Assembly (NCBI RefSeq): GCF_040364665.1
Contig: NZ_BAABWX010000001.1
Span: forward strand, 1,798,001-1,862,000
DNA length: 64,000 bases
From: Cognatishimia sp. WU-CL00825
GTDB taxonomy: Bacteria > Pseudomonadota > Alphaproteobacteria > Rhodobacterales > Rhodobacteraceae
Reading direction: 5' to 3'
Shown here: piece by piece, positions 36,808 through 46,802 of the stretch
Layout: the number at the start of each line of letters is the position of its first letter
Position numbering within the stretch: the stretch's first letter is position 1
Position numbers and translations under genes: made by a program
Notes under the pieces: model-generated
Database searches by the model: none
Told to the model about the DNA's origin: nothing
Seen by the model: the letters and a program-made list of their open reading frames with translations, nothing else

Positions 36808-37749
36808 ATGAAAACGCTTTTATCTGCCGCCGCTGCGGCCATTCTAACCGTGTCATCAGCTTATGCCGACTGGGCACCGGAGGGACCTGTCAAGGTGCTC
36901 ATCGGTTTCCGAGCAGGTGGCGGAGCAGATACCATGGCACGCCTGATCGCCGAGGATCTCAATACGGAATTTGGCTGGAGCGTCCTGCCAGAAAATGTCA
37001 CCGGTGCGGGTGGCGCTGTGATGGCTCGTCAGCTCAGTGCATCGCCTGCCGACGGGTTGACCATCGGGATCGGAATTACGGACACATTTGCCTATGGCAT
37101 GCTCGCGGCGCGTGATGCCGGGTATGAATTGGACGATTTCACTTATCTTTCAACGCTCGCCGGTACACAGATGGGGATCGTGGCCAAATCGGATCGAGGC
37201 TGGACGTCGATGTCCGACGTCATCTCTGCCGTCAATTCTGGCGAAGAAATCTCTTTTGGGACGATGACACCCCGTCTTGCTGATGGTGCCTATTTCATCG
37301 GCTTAACCAATGATGTCGAGTTTAACATTGTTTCTAGCTATACTGGCGGGCGGGATGTGTTGAACGCAATCAACGCGGATGATGTCGACATTGGCTGGGT
37401 GGCAGGTCCACAGGCGGCTGGCGTCACTTCAGGTGATCTTGTCAACTTGGCAAACGGCGAAGATCAACCGCTCAAAGCGTCTCCTGAGGCCCAGACTTTG
37501 GCAGACATTGGCGTGGATTACTTTTTTGGGGCGACGTTTGTCGCTGTCGCACCGGCGGGATTACCCGAGGATGCACAAACGGCCCTCAGCGAGGCGATTG
37601 CTCGGGTCGTTCAGCAAGAAGGCACCAAGTCCAATGAGTTTATCACGCGGGTATTTGCGCTAAAGGTCCGGACGGGTTCTGACGCATATGACTATGTGAG
37701 CGGTGAGCTCAGCGATGCAGAAGCATTGTTGGAAGCCACAGCAAACTAA
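36808..37749 (+). CDS. tctC: Tripartite tricarboxylate transporter (TTT) binding protein, module 1
   Basis: A 313-residue exported Bug/TctC protein: signal peptide MKTLLSAAAAAILTVSSAYA, then WAPEGPVKVLIGFRAGGGAD and TMARLIAEDL, the hallmark of the family. ATG after gggaggaac. It captures a carboxylate in the periplasm for the TctAB channel encoded next. Residues setting specificity cannot be read; the operon partners suggest a sulfated or otherwise substituted hydroxy acid. Confidence 0.92.
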   Translation: MKTLLSAAAAAILTVSSAYADWAPEGPVKVLIGFRAGGGADTMARLIAEDLNTEFGWSVLPENVTGAGGAVMARQLSASPADGLTIGIGITDTFAYGMLAARDAGYELDDFTYLSTLAGTQMGIVAKSDRGWTSMSDVISAVNSGEEISFGTMTPRLADGAYFIGLTNDVEFNIVSSYTGGRDVLNAINADDVDIGWVAGPQAAGVTSGDLVNLANGEDQPLKASPEAQTLADIGVDYFFGATFVAVAPAGLPEDAQTALSEAIARVVQQEGTKSNEFITRVFALKVRTGSDAYDYVSGELSDAEALLEATAN

Positions 37750-37773
37750 TTCAAACAATAGGGCGGCGAGGTC

Positions 37774-38334
37774 ATGAACCAGTCAAAAAAACGCTATGAT
37801 TTTTTTATCAGTCTTGTTGGAATTGTTCTCGCCCTCCTTACTCTCTTCGTGTGGATTCCCACCGACATCGACACAGGAGTAATCGACGTCTGGCGCCGCT
37901 CCGTGCGGATCGGCGATGCGATGCTGCCAACTTTTGCCGCCGTTGTGATTTTGGGATCAAGCACCGTGATTGGCTTACGTGCATTGCATGGTCGTGCCAC
38001 TGGTGGCGCGCGCGCCATGTCATTGGAATTTATGGCGATGGTCTTGGCGGTCTTTATCGTCAGCATTGCCGTCATGTGGCACGCAGGACCTGCCTTGGTC
38101 AGCCTATGGTTCTCCGGCGACACGTCTTATCGGTCGCTGATTGATACGGTGCCATGGAATTTTACCGGCTTTGTCCTGGGGGGCGCACTGATGATCTTTG
38201 GCTTTATCGCTATCGCGCGCCATCGCGTTGAAAGGCGAGATCTAGGCATCGCGCTCGTGGCGACAATTTTTATTGCCCTGCTCTATGCTGTGCCCTTCGA
38301 CAACCTGTACCTGCCACCGAACGGTGACTTCTAA
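37774..38334 (+). CDS. tctB: TTT small membrane subunit, module 1
   Basis: A 186-residue, four-helix TctB protein. Near the N-terminus RYDFFISLVGIVLALLTLF forms the first helix, and the end YAVPFDNLYLPPNGDF matches the corresponding end of the paralogue in module 2 (YDLPFEDLLLPPNGDV). Its stop overlaps the tctA start (TAATG). Confidence 0.9.
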   Translation: MNQSKKRYDFFISLVGIVLALLTLFVWIPTDIDTGVIDVWRRSVRIGDAMLPTFAAVVILGSSTVIGLRALHGRATGGARAMSLEFMAMVLAVFIVSIAVMWHAGPALVSLWFSGDTSYRSLIDTVPWNFTGFVLGGALMIFGFIAIARHRVERRDLGIALVATIFIALLYAVPFDNLYLPPNGDF

Positions 38335-39917
38335 TGGGGGTCTTTGAGTATATTTTCGCAGGGGTGATCGAAGCCTTCTTTGGCAATCCAGCGATTGTTC
38401 TGGGGCCAATTGTCCTGTCTTGGCCGATCATACTTGTGGCGCTTGGCTTCTTTATCGGTGTTCTGATCGGTGCGACGCCCGGCCTGTCCGGCCCGTTTGC
38501 GATGGCGTTGGCGCTGCCTATTCTCATCTCGATTTTCGGATTTTCGCCCGACGCTCTGTTACCAGTTCTAGGGTTTCTGGTGGGTGTCATGAAAGGCGCA
38601 ACAGTTGGTGGGGCCGTGCCCGCAATCCTGTTCAATACACCGGGCACGCCTGATGCGTTCATGACCACACTCGATGGATATCCAATGGCCAAAAACGCCC
38701 AAGGCGGCAAGGCGCTGCGGGTGGCGCATTTCGCCTCTGTCAGCGGGGATACTTTCTCGGACATCGTGTTGTTTGTCTGCGCCCCATTTCTCGCCATCAC
38801 CATCGAAGTTTATTTGGGTTTGCCGGAAAAAGCCGCGCTCATGATTTTGTCCTTATCCTTTGTCGCCGTTGTTGTTGGAAACGATACATATAAGGGTCTT
38901 TTGGCCGCCTGCTTTGGTCTTTTGGTCGCGTCAATTGCCACGGGTTCTGACAACTACCCGCGCCTGTCTATGGGCAGCGATGTCCTCGCCTCTGGCTTGT
39001 CAACAATTGCGGTTGTGATCGGCGTTTTGGTTGTCGGCGAGATCTTTGTCAGTCTTGAAGACATGTGGCGTTCGGCGCGTGAAAAACGTGCAGAACTCGC
39101 GGCCCAAGATCCCGGTGATAGCACCCTTTCCATGGCAGAGCGGCGCAAACTTTTGCCCTTCATTGGCATTTCGATGACGATCGGAACAATTGTTGGCGCG
39201 CTGCCGGGTATTGGCACCACGCTTGCCGCCGCGCTTGGCTATACGACGGGGCGTAAAATATACAAAGGGACACCTGCGTTTGGTGAAGGAGCCCCAGAGG
39301 GCATCGCCGCGACTGAGGCCGCCAATTCTGCGGTCTCCGGTGCCAATCTTATTCCGGCCCTGAGCCTTGGCATTCCGGGCAACGTCGCCGCCGTCTTTAT
39401 CATTCTGGCCGCAGACACCATCGGCGGGTTCAATCCAGGGCCATCCGTCTTTCGGTTCACCCAAGACAGTGTGAACCCTGAACTCGTGATCGCCTTTGCT
39501 TTGTTTACACTGATGGTTGTCGCAAATCTGTTGAACTGGACCACAGGGGCTTGGTTTATGCGGATGTTGAGCGGCTTGATCCGTATTCCAAAGCAGGTCC
39601 TGCTGCCTATTGTTCTGCTCCTGACCATCACATCTATCTATGTGCAGGGCAGCAATATGAACGACGTTTGTGTGCTGCTGGTTTTCGGGGCCATTGGATA
39701 TCTGATGCGTTCCAGTGGGATCCCCGTCCTACCCTTCGTGATCGCCTATATCCTAGCGCGACCGTTGGAATCCACGATCCGCAACGCCTTTGAAGCGACC
39801 GGCAGCGATCCTTGGTTCCTCTTTCATGGCTTTATTGCCCCGACGTTACTCGTTCTGGCTGCCGCGATTGTCCTTGGCGCGGGCTGGTTGCGCGGCGGAT
39901 CAAACAAAAAACAATAA
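38334..39917 (+). CDS. tctA: TTT large membrane subunit, module 1
   Basis: A 527-residue membrane protein with about 10-12 helices. Family signatures are IGVLIGATPGLSGPFAMALA, FNTPGTPDAFMTTLDGYP, GALPGIGTTLAAALGYTTG and NSAVSGANLIPALSLGIPG. It is closely similar along its length to the TctA at 46803-48389 and forms the sodium- or proton-coupled carboxylate channel. Confidence 0.95.
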   Translation: MGVFEYIFAGVIEAFFGNPAIVLGPIVLSWPIILVALGFFIGVLIGATPGLSGPFAMALALPILISIFGFSPDALLPVLGFLVGVMKGATVGGAVPAILFNTPGTPDAFMTTLDGYPMAKNAQGGKALRVAHFASVSGDTFSDIVLFVCAPFLAITIEVYLGLPEKAALMILSLSFVAVVVGNDTYKGLLAACFGLLVASIATGSDNYPRLSMGSDVLASGLSTIAVVIGVLVVGEIFVSLEDMWRSAREKRAELAAQDPGDSTLSMAERRKLLPFIGISMTIGTIVGALPGIGTTLAAALGYTTGRKIYKGTPAFGEGAPEGIAATEAANSAVSGANLIPALSLGIPGNVAAVFIILAADTIGGFNPGPSVFRFTQDSVNPELVIAFALFTLMVVANLLNWTTGAWFMRMLSGLIRIPKQVLLPIVLLLTITSIYVQGSNMNDVCVLLVFGAIGYLMRSSGIPVLPFVIAYILARPLESTIRNAFEATGSDPWFLFHGFIAPTLLVLAAAIVLGAGWLRGGSNKKQ

Positions 39918-39955
39918 CAAAGGCCGCTGTGTAGCGCCCAACGGTGGAGACCCAA

Positions 39956-41482
39956 ATGACTGAAACAAAATCCAAACCCAACATTCTATTTATTACCTCC
40001 GATCAACAGCGCGGAGATTGCTACGGGTTTCGTGGGCGCAATGTGTACACGCCCCATTTGGATATGCTCGCCAGCGAAGGCACCAGTCTTGAAACCGTGG
40101 TCACCCCCTGCGTTGTCTGTCAGCCCGCACGCGCTTCCATTCTGACGGGTCTTCTTCCTCGCACCCATGGGGTACATGATAACGGGATCGACCTTGATGC
40201 AGAGATTGGTGAGAAAGGGTTTGCTGGCTCTTTGTCCGCCGCCGGCTATCACACGGGTAAAATCGGCAAGGCTCATTTTGCGACCTATCATGTTTACGGT
40301 GATTCCGAAAAATACGAGAGCATCCCGGGTTCTGAAAACGCACCCTTCGGTTGGCGTGGGCCGTATATGGGCTTTGACCATGCCGAACTTGTGCACATTG
40401 GGCACAATTGGTGGCTACCCGAAAAGCCGCCAAAGGGATTGGCCTATGAGGAATGGTACTATGGCGACGGCCGCGGTGAGCAGAAGAACAAGCTGCTGTG
40501 GGAAAGCCATCGCGACCACAAAGGCGCTGCTCAGGTCTGGTCATCGAAACTGCCTGTCGCGTGGCACAATTCCACGTGGATTGCGGATCGCGCCATCGAA
40601 TTTATAAAGCAAGATCATGACAAGCCTTTCTGTTTGTGGGTGTCATTCCCAGATCCGCATCATCCATTTGACTGCCCCGAACCATGGGCCTCATTGCACA
40701 AACCCGAAGACGTCGATTTGCCCGAACATAGAACACGTGACTTTGAGGGCCGACCTTGGTGGCACCAAGCAGCCGTCGAGACCAAGATCGAAGGTCAGGG
40801 TGCTGAAGTCCGAACCAACTATTCCCGCCTGCCAGAAGTGTCGGACGACCACTTGCGTGAAATCATCGCCAACACGTACGGCCAGCTCGCGCTGATTGAC
40901 CACTCTGTCGGGCGCATCATCACGGAACTGGAAGCGCAGGGTCTCGACGATAATACCTATATTGTCTACACCGCCGACCACGGAGACTGGTTGGGCGATC
41001 ATGGTTTGGTTCTTAAAGGACCCATGCCCTTTGAAGGCCTTTTGAACGTACGTGCCATCGTCAAGGGCCCCGATGTTCCCGTCGGCAAAGTCAGCCACGA
41101 GCCGCTTTCCACCCTCGATCTGGGGGCGACCTTCATGGATTGGGCCGGGGCCGATAGTTTGATGGACATTCACGGCACTTCGATGCGCGATGTTATTTCG
41201 GGCAACGGAACGCGCGAAGGCGCACTGAGTGAATGGGAGCTATTGCCCGGACGCGTTGGTGTTGGATTGTCTCTGCGCACGGTGCGCAGCAAAACGGCCA
41301 AGCTGACAATGGATCTGAAATCAGGCGCGGGTGAAATGTATGATCTGGCAACCGATCCCAACGAGTTAACGAACGTTTTCGACGACCCTGCTTATGCCAC
41401 GTTGAAAGCCGACCTGACCGAAATCTTGATGTCTCGGCCCGATGACATGCGCCCAAATCAGACGCAAGTCGGTATGGCGTAA
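39956..41482 (+). CDS. Type I sulfatase (arylsulfatase/choline-sulfatase superfamily), module 1
   Basis: A 508-residue sulfatase without a signal peptide, so cytoplasmic. The formylglycine motif CxPxR is C55-Q-P-A-R59 in the run VTPCVVCQPARASILTG. The first metal-site motif reads ITSDQQRGDCYG (DQ rather than DD) and the second VYTADHGDWLGDHG. A GTG at 39944 is possible but ATG 39956 has ggtggag upstream. It removes sulfate (or a related group) from an imported ester. Between a carboxylate transporter and a 2-hydroxyacid oxidase, the substrate is plausibly a sulfated 2-hydroxy acid. Confidence 0.88.
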   Translation: MTETKSKPNILFITSDQQRGDCYGFRGRNVYTPHLDMLASEGTSLETVVTPCVVCQPARASILTGLLPRTHGVHDNGIDLDAEIGEKGFAGSLSAAGYHTGKIGKAHFATYHVYGDSEKYESIPGSENAPFGWRGPYMGFDHAELVHIGHNWWLPEKPPKGLAYEEWYYGDGRGEQKNKLLWESHRDHKGAAQVWSSKLPVAWHNSTWIADRAIEFIKQDHDKPFCLWVSFPDPHHPFDCPEPWASLHKPEDVDLPEHRTRDFEGRPWWHQAAVETKIEGQGAEVRTNYSRLPEVSDDHLREIIANTYGQLALIDHSVGRIITELEAQGLDDNTYIVYTADHGDWLGDHGLVLKGPMPFEGLLNVRAIVKGPDVPVGKVSHEPLSTLDLGATFMDWAGADSLMDIHGTSMRDVISGNGTREGALSEWELLPGRVGVGLSLRTVRSKTAKLTMDLKSGAGEMYDLATDPNELTNVFDDPAYATLKADLTEILMSRPDDMRPNQTQVGMA

Positions 41483-41493
41483 GGAGAAACAGA

Positions 41494-42624
41494 ATGCCAC
41501 CAATCACCTGCGTTGAGGACCTTCGCCAATTGTATAAGCGCCGCGTCCCAAAGATGTTTTATGACTATGCGGAAAGCGGCTCTTACACAGAGACTACATT
41601 TCACCGGAACGAAGACGACTTTAAGCAGATCAAGATCCGGCAACGTGTTGGTGTCGACATCTCTAATGTTGACACGTCCGCGACTTTGGCAGGCAAGGCC
41701 GCAAGCCTACCGGTGGCGTTTGCACCGGTAGGCATGCTGGGCATCCAGAATGCGGGCGGAGAGATAAAGGTCGCCAAAGCTGCCCGGGATTTTGGCGTTC
41801 CATTCATCCTGTCTACGATGTCGATATGTTCAATCGAACAGGTGGCCGAAGCGACCGGCGCTCCCTTTTGGTTTCAACTCTACGTGGTCAAAGATCGCGA
41901 CTACATCCGTAACCTGATCCACCGCGCCAAAGCGGCAGGATGTTCGCAGCTGGTCGTGACGATGGACCTGTCAATGCTCGGTCAGCGGCACAGAGACGTC
42001 AAAAACCAGCTTTCGATCCGGCCAAATTTGAAAAACCTCATCAACATTGCAACCAAGCCCGCCTGGGCATTGGACATGGTGCGCACGCCCTACAAGACCT
42101 TTGGAAACGTCATCGGCCACGCCAAGGGTGTTGATGATCTAAGCAGCCTGTTGGTTTGGGCTGCTGAAATGGTCGATCCGGCGCTGGACTGGGATGACAT
42201 CGCGTGGATCCGCAAGGAATGGGGCGGTCCGATCATCCTCAAGGGGATCATGGACGTGGATGACGCAAGGATCGCGGCACAGATGGGGATTGAAACAATT
42301 GTGGTGTCCAACCATGGCGGGCGACAACTGGACGGGGCCGCAAGCTCGATCAGCATGCTTCCTGAGATCGCGGATGCCGTCGGGGACCAGATGGAGCTGA
42401 TGCTGGATTCTGGTGTGCGAACCGGCATGGATATCTTCCGCGCACGCGCATTGGGCGCATCGGGCGTGTTGCTTGGCCGGGCGATGGTTTATGCGCTTGG
42501 GGCGATGGGGCAGCCCGGTATCGCAAAGCTGCTCGACATTTTGCAAAAAGAGATGAAGACGACGATGGGGCTTGCGGGCAAAACAGAAACTGCTTCGATC
42601 GGCCCAGAAGACGTTTGGCGCTAA
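41494..42624 (+). CDS. FMN-dependent 2-hydroxyacid oxidase/dehydrogenase (LldD/glycolate oxidase type)
   Basis: A 376-residue enzyme of the LldD/GOX family: FAPVGMLGIQNAGGEIKVAK near residue 75, the catalytic base and substrate arginine in VVSNHGGRQLDGAASSI, and FRARALGASGVLLGRAMVYAL. These enzymes oxidise L-2-hydroxy acids to 2-oxo acids. It starts 11 bp after the sulfatase, with aggagaaac as ribosome site. The pair suggests desulfation then oxidation of the freed hydroxyl. Confidence 0.92.
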   Translation: MPPITCVEDLRQLYKRRVPKMFYDYAESGSYTETTFHRNEDDFKQIKIRQRVGVDISNVDTSATLAGKAASLPVAFAPVGMLGIQNAGGEIKVAKAARDFGVPFILSTMSICSIEQVAEATGAPFWFQLYVVKDRDYIRNLIHRAKAAGCSQLVVTMDLSMLGQRHRDVKNQLSIRPNLKNLINIATKPAWALDMVRTPYKTFGNVIGHAKGVDDLSSLLVWAAEMVDPALDWDDIAWIRKEWGGPIILKGIMDVDDARIAAQMGIETIVVSNHGGRQLDGAASSISMLPEIADAVGDQMELMLDSGVRTGMDIFRARALGASGVLLGRAMVYALGAMGQPGIAKLLDILQKEMKTTMGLAGKTETASIGPEDVWR

Positions 42625-42840
42625 GTGCAGCCCAATTTGGGCATCGCTGAAATGGATGTTTCTCCTGTTGCATTCCACCTAGGGGCGGCACCGCGCCAGC
42701 GGTTCATCCAGCTCAAACGACAAACCATGTGTTTTTGAATGCATCCAGTACCTCCGCGCGCATTCCGGGCGAGCTTGCCTTGGTCGGGACCAATACGCCT
42801 TGGACCTGTCCCGTTTTCGTGCCGCCCCAAGTGCTCGTTT
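42625..42840. other. Gene-free gap before IS3 remnant
   Basis: No credible gene. It may contain the terminator of module 1, but I see no strong hairpin with a T tail. Confidence 0.4.
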
Positions 42841-43562
42841 AGGCCACTTTCCGTTCGAATGCGAGGGGGCTTTTCCATCCGAGTGCTGAGTGACGGCGAC
42901 GCGGAGTTTAGAAGCCGTTTATGTATTCCACCGCACGGCAGTTGATACGCAGTATCAATGAGAGTGGGAGATCGCCATTTCAGCCTTTCGCCGCGTATCC
43001 CAAGGGTGTTTCCAGATCAGTTCAACTTTGATGGTTTTAAAGAACGTTTCGACGGCAGCGTTGAAGCTCCTATATTCATCATGCGGCGATTTGAGCTGAT
43101 TTGGGCAAGCGTGACCAGATCAGACCGTTGTCTGCGACTGGCGGGGCGACTACAGAAAGCACGAAGACCGCGCGTGCTGACGCCGACAACATCGCACAAC
43201 CGATTGGCCGGGAAATGGGCCCTGTGTTCCTCTATTAACCTAAATCTCATGGCTTTAGGCCCGCAAAGAACTGCCCTCTTTGCAGATTACTGCTTAATCG
43301 CCTGATGGGTAATAGGTGGCCTTTTTTAAGATCGCCCTCTCCTCCTTGAGGAGCCGGTTCTCCCGTCGAAGTCGAGCATTCTCTTGAGCCAGGCTCAACT
43401 CCTCTTTGGAAACCACGTCTGTATCTCGGTGCGCGGTGATCCATTTGTTCAGAGTCGACTATCGACACGCAGGTCGTCAGCCACCTGCTTGGGTGTAAGA
43501 CTGCCGGTCAGTGCAATACGCAACGCATCTTGGCGCAACTCGTCCGTCCGTTTCAGTCCCAT
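42841..43562 (-). pseudogene. Degenerate IS3-family insertion sequence with internal deletion
   Basis: Read leftward, orfA starts at 43562 (MGLKRTDELRQDALRIALTG, then SLTPKQVADDLRV) and is broken by a stop and frameshifts. An orfB start is visible at 43250 (MRFRLIEEHRAHFPANRLC). After LVTLAQI the sequence jumps to AAVETFFKTIKVELIWKHPW, so most of the catalytic core is deleted. The end, RRRHSALGWKSPLAFERKVA, is the usual IS3 C-terminus, also interrupted by stops. A dead element. Confidence 0.85.
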
Positions 43563-43897
43563 AGTCAGTCTCCCTTGGTGCAGTAAATGCTATCAAAGGA
43601 GCGGCATCAAACCGCGATAGGTCCAGAACGCTACGGCGACCTATCCACCCTGTGGCATCACGTCTGCGAGGTTTGTTTCGCGAACGATGACTTTTACTTG
43701 TGCCAAATCAAGGATGCCCATGATGTCGTCCGTATGAATGCATGTCCAAGGTTTCTCAGCAGACAATGTTATTGCACTTTGGAACCTAGAATACCCAAAA
43801 CACATTGCTGGTCTTGAAAAGCTGAGAGACAAGCACGGCATTGAGGACTTGCATACCGAAATTGTCGAACAAAAGGGACTGTCATTAAGGAATGGCT
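43563..43897. other. Region with an unrecognised short frame
   Basis: A frame from ATG 43738 (MHVQGFSADNVIALWNLEYP, continuing to EDLHTEIVEQKG) runs into the tRNA-end repeat. I do not recognise it; it could be the truncated end of a gene from the island. Nothing else seen. Confidence 0.35.
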
Positions 43898-44126
43898 TAG
43901 CACCCGTCAGATTATCCTTGAAAGCCTGGGACCGGCTAACCGCTCCACCCCTGACACCCGTACTGGGGCATAAACCGGGGCATTCCGGGGCCCGTTGTGG
44001 CCCATGGCGTCTTATTCTGCAATGTCAGTGATGAATGGCTGGGGTGGTAGGAATCCTTGCCGAGCGTTGACAACCATCGAAAAACCCCGGCCACCACCGA
44101 AACTGGGGCGAAAGCTGGGGCAAAAC
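43898..44126 (+). repeat. tRNA-Gln 3'-end repeat, copy 2 (att-like, extended)
   Basis: Matches the tRNA-adjacent region through ggctggggtggtagg, with about 15 extra bases after tagcacccgtcagatta. Beyond the tRNA end it continues (aatccttgccgagcg...) for about 75 bp, matched by the inverted copy at 61094-61168. It marks the join between the two inferred islands. Confidence 0.75.
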
Positions 44127-44458
44127 GAGGGGGGCCGGGGCGGTTGGCAGTTGTCTTGGAGGACGTCAACCGCAACGACATGCAGAACTGTCAGCTATGC
44201 GCAGAAAGCTGACTTTGCAAAGTCGAGCGAACGGCCCAAACCTGCCACTCGTCTAGCGCAACTGATGCTGCGGCGCGGCCCGTCAGAGCCGCCGTTCGCC
44301 TCTGATGCAAGATTCAGCTCATTTTGAACTCACGATGGCTTGTTTCAGATTGTTCGCTCATTCTGCCCACAAACAGTTGAGACCGGGATAGTTTTGCGAC
44401 CCCCGGATATTCGATCCAGAGGTCGCATTGGGCTCAATTGCTTGGCAAACATAGAACC
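44127..44458. other. Gene-free gap
   Basis: Continuation of the element end and upstream of the hydrolase stop. Frames here show no family resemblance. It contains no RNA gene I can see. Confidence 0.4.
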
Positions 44459-45472
44459 CTAGAGGCTTAGGCCAGCAGCGATGGCTTCGATCAGTTGGTC
44501 GTGCACGGCGGCGCGATCCGTACCTTCAGGATCAGTGCAAATTGGGTCGTCTCTCTCCTCTTCCAGCAAATCTGCCGCACCGGGCTTGCAAGTGCCCAGA
44601 AAGGTGAAGTGGTTGGCGGGTGCAATCTCGATATAGCGCGCATCCGGCAGACGGTTTGCTAGATCATTGCCAGCCGGACCGACATCTGCCGCGCCAAGAC
44701 GGTCAGCACCACCCAGATTGATGAGTGTTATTCCCTCAAGAACATCCTCAAGACTATCTGGATCAGCGGACCCTCCGAAACCCGGATCCACGATCACGGC
44801 CTCAGTGATACGTGCATCCAGCGCATCGGCCTCATAACCGGGGTAATCCGCAAAGCGAACGCCACCAAGCCGGAAAAACACGCAATCCGCTGCGTCCGGC
44901 CCTGCGGAACAGTTGAAATCCTGAACCTCACCGTCAAAGCGCAGACCGGCCATGCCAAGCGCCGTCGCGCCGCCTAGCGAAAACCCGACAACGCCGATGC
45001 GATCTTCGTCAATGAAAGGCACAAAGGCAGGGTCCGCAAGCACCATGTCCAGTGCTGCCGACAGATCATTGGCCCGGGCTTCAAGATCAACCGAGCGCCG
45101 CGGGGAGCTATCTCCGCTGGTTGATCCGGGGTGATTAACCGCGAGCACAATTGCCCCCTCGGCAACAAGTCCGCTGGTCAGCCAGCCGAGACTATCCGCA
45201 TTGCCGCCTGAACCATGCGACAGAAGCACGAGCGGGTGCTCTCCATCGGCAACGGCCGGTCCAATGAACGCAAAAGTCGGATCAAAGATCGGCCCGTCCC
45301 CGACAGGCGCACGGTATGTCGGGTTCGCCGCCGGATACCAGATCGAGGCGGCAATAGGCCGTGCCCGATGATCCGCCGATAAATCAATCCGATCATAACC
45401 GGGAAGCAAATCCGCCGCTGCGGGAACAGCATGAGACAGTACGAGAATGGAAAGAAGAGCAAGACGTTGCAT
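44459..45472 (-). CDS. Secreted alpha/beta hydrolase (PAF-acetylhydrolase/dienelactone-hydrolase-like)
   Basis: A 337-residue protein with a signal peptide (MQRLALLSILVLSHAVPAAA, cleavage near AAADLLP). The nucleophile serine is in VVGFSLGGATALGMAG (GxSxG), the oxyanion strand in LVLLSHGSGGNADSLGWL, and a likely catalytic histidine in PANHFTFLGTC. It probably hydrolyses esters in the periplasm. It diverges from an AraC-type regulator, which likely controls it. Substrate unknown. Confidence 0.85.
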   Translation of the reverse strand: MQRLALLSILVLSHAVPAAADLLPGYDRIDLSADHRARPIAASIWYPAANPTYRAPVGDGPIFDPTFAFIGPAVADGEHPLVLLSHGSGGNADSLGWLTSGLVAEGAIVLAVNHPGSTSGDSSPRRSVDLEARANDLSAALDMVLADPAFVPFIDEDRIGVVGFSLGGATALGMAGLRFDGEVQDFNCSAGPDAADCVFFRLGGVRFADYPGYEADALDARITEAVIVDPGFGGSADPDSLEDVLEGITLINLGGADRLGAADVGPAGNDLANRLPDARYIEIAPANHFTFLGTCKPGAADLLEEERDDPICTDPEGTDRAAVHDQLIEAIAAGLSL

Positions 45473-45585
45473 GGGAATCTCCGTTTGTGAACGCTGCCCG
45501 ATCGATGCAGCAAAGGAGCACGTGCCCGCGTCCTGTTTTCGGGATTCAGGTCGTCACGATCCGGATTTCGTACAATAGTAGCGCC

Positions 45586-46623
45586 ATGCCTATGCTTCCG
45601 ATTCCCGCCTTTATCGCCCTCATCCTCGGCTATACTGCCCTGCGCACTTTTCTGTCCGGCGGCAAGCCACTTCTGGTGGCTTTTCTCACCGCATGTGCGT
45701 TGCAATCTATGCTTGTCACGCTGGTGATGGGCTACGGCGTTGAAGCGTTACGCCCCATCCTGCCTGTCACTGCGGCCATCATCCCACCGCTGGCGTGGGT
45801 CACGTTTCAGGACGCGCTGGTCAGCCGCCTTTCAGTGCGGGCAATGGCCGTCCATGGGATTGCTCCGCTGTTCGCTGCGTTCTGTCGCCTCTTTGCGCCT
45901 GAGACTACAGACTTCGTCATACCCATCGTCTTTGCGGGGTATGGAGGCGCGATACTCCTCCAACTGCGCGGTGCATCAGACATGCCGCTGGCGCGTTTGG
46001 ATGCAGGGCCCGTTCCAGCGGTGATCTGGAAGGCTCTCGGTTGGGCCCTGATTGCATCAGCGATCAGCGACGTGTTGATTGCCGTGGCCTTCGCTACAGG
46101 CAATGCGGAATGGACCGGCTGGCTGATCACCGTGTCCTCATCACTGGTGCTGCTCTTTATTGGATTGCTCAGCGGCAGCCCGTCAGCTTCTGGTCCCGAA
46201 GGCGACGATGCTCGGGACATAGCCTCTCCTCCCCCTCAAACCAGCCTGGAAGATGTCGAGATTGTTGCGAACCTGGAAGCGTTCCTGAGGCGCGAGCCAA
46301 TGCATCTCGATCCCAACTTGACTTTGGTGCGCCTCGCACGTCGGTTACGTCTGCCAGAAAAACGGCTGTCTTCTGCAGTCAACCGAGCCACCGGAGCCAA
46401 TGTCTCGCGGTACATCAACTCCTGGCGTATCCGGCATGCCTGCGCATTGATTGAGAACGGGACAAGCGTAACCGAAGCGATGCTGGAAAGCGGTTTCAAC
46501 ACCAAATCCAACTTCAACCGCGAGTTCCTGCGTGAAAAAGGTGTTGCACCCAGCAAATGGCGGGGTGAAGAAAAAGAGGTTTCGAATGTGGCCTCTATGG
46601 CGAAGGCAGGTAGCCCACCTTGA
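45586..46623 (+). CDS. Membrane-anchored AraC-family regulator
   Basis: A 345-residue protein with about seven hydrophobic segments in residues 1-210 (LPIPAFIALILGYTALR, then ACALQSMLVTLVMGYG and others). The C-terminal AraC DNA-binding domain has LTLVRLARRLRLPEKRLSSA then RYINSWRIRHACALI, ending FNTKSNFNREFLREKGVAPSKW in two parts. The ATG at 45586 leaves 113 bp to the divergent hydrolase. It may sense a signal in the membrane and switch on the hydrolase. Confidence 0.85.
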   Translation: MPMLPIPAFIALILGYTALRTFLSGGKPLLVAFLTACALQSMLVTLVMGYGVEALRPILPVTAAIIPPLAWVTFQDALVSRLSVRAMAVHGIAPLFAAFCRLFAPETTDFVIPIVFAGYGGAILLQLRGASDMPLARLDAGPVPAVIWKALGWALIASAISDVLIAVAFATGNAEWTGWLITVSSSLVLLFIGLLSGSPSASGPEGDDARDIASPPPQTSLEDVEIVANLEAFLRREPMHLDPNLTLVRLARRLRLPEKRLSSAVNRATGANVSRYINSWRIRHACALIENGTSVTEAMLESGFNTKSNFNREFLREKGVAPSKWRGEEKEVSNVASMAKAGSPP

Positions 46624-46659
46624 GCCGATGCTGGCTCGAAAATAGTCTTCGGATCAGCT

Positions 46660-46682
46660 GAGTCGGCCCAAAGCCGACGATC
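46660..46682. terminator. Possible bidirectional terminator
   Basis: gtcgg and ccgac form a short stem around cccaaag between convergent araC-type and tctA genes. It is weak, without a clear T-run. Confidence 0.25.
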
Positions 46683-46802
46683 GACCAATAGATTTGGAAC
46701 GTCTGCTTTAAGCTTTTAGTGATCGATGCAGTAAAGAGCGCTTTTCCAGTGCTAGTCTGTAAGGCGTCACATCTTGGGTACGCCTGCCGAGGTGTTTGAA
46801 CG

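Larger units (their letters stand above)
25565..44051. mobile_element. Inferred left genomic island (between att-like copies 1 and 2)
   Basis: The segment is bounded by direct copies of the tRNA-Gln 3' end. It carries the amino-acid operon, the first TctCBA-sulfatase-FMN oxidase module and an IS3 remnant. No intact integrase remains in it. The boundaries are inferred from the repeats only. Confidence 0.4.

Noticed and set aside
43995..44327. Open frame of 110 codons
   Set aside because: It is created by the tRNA-end repeat and flanking GC-rich sequence; the same sequence appears in non-coding copies.
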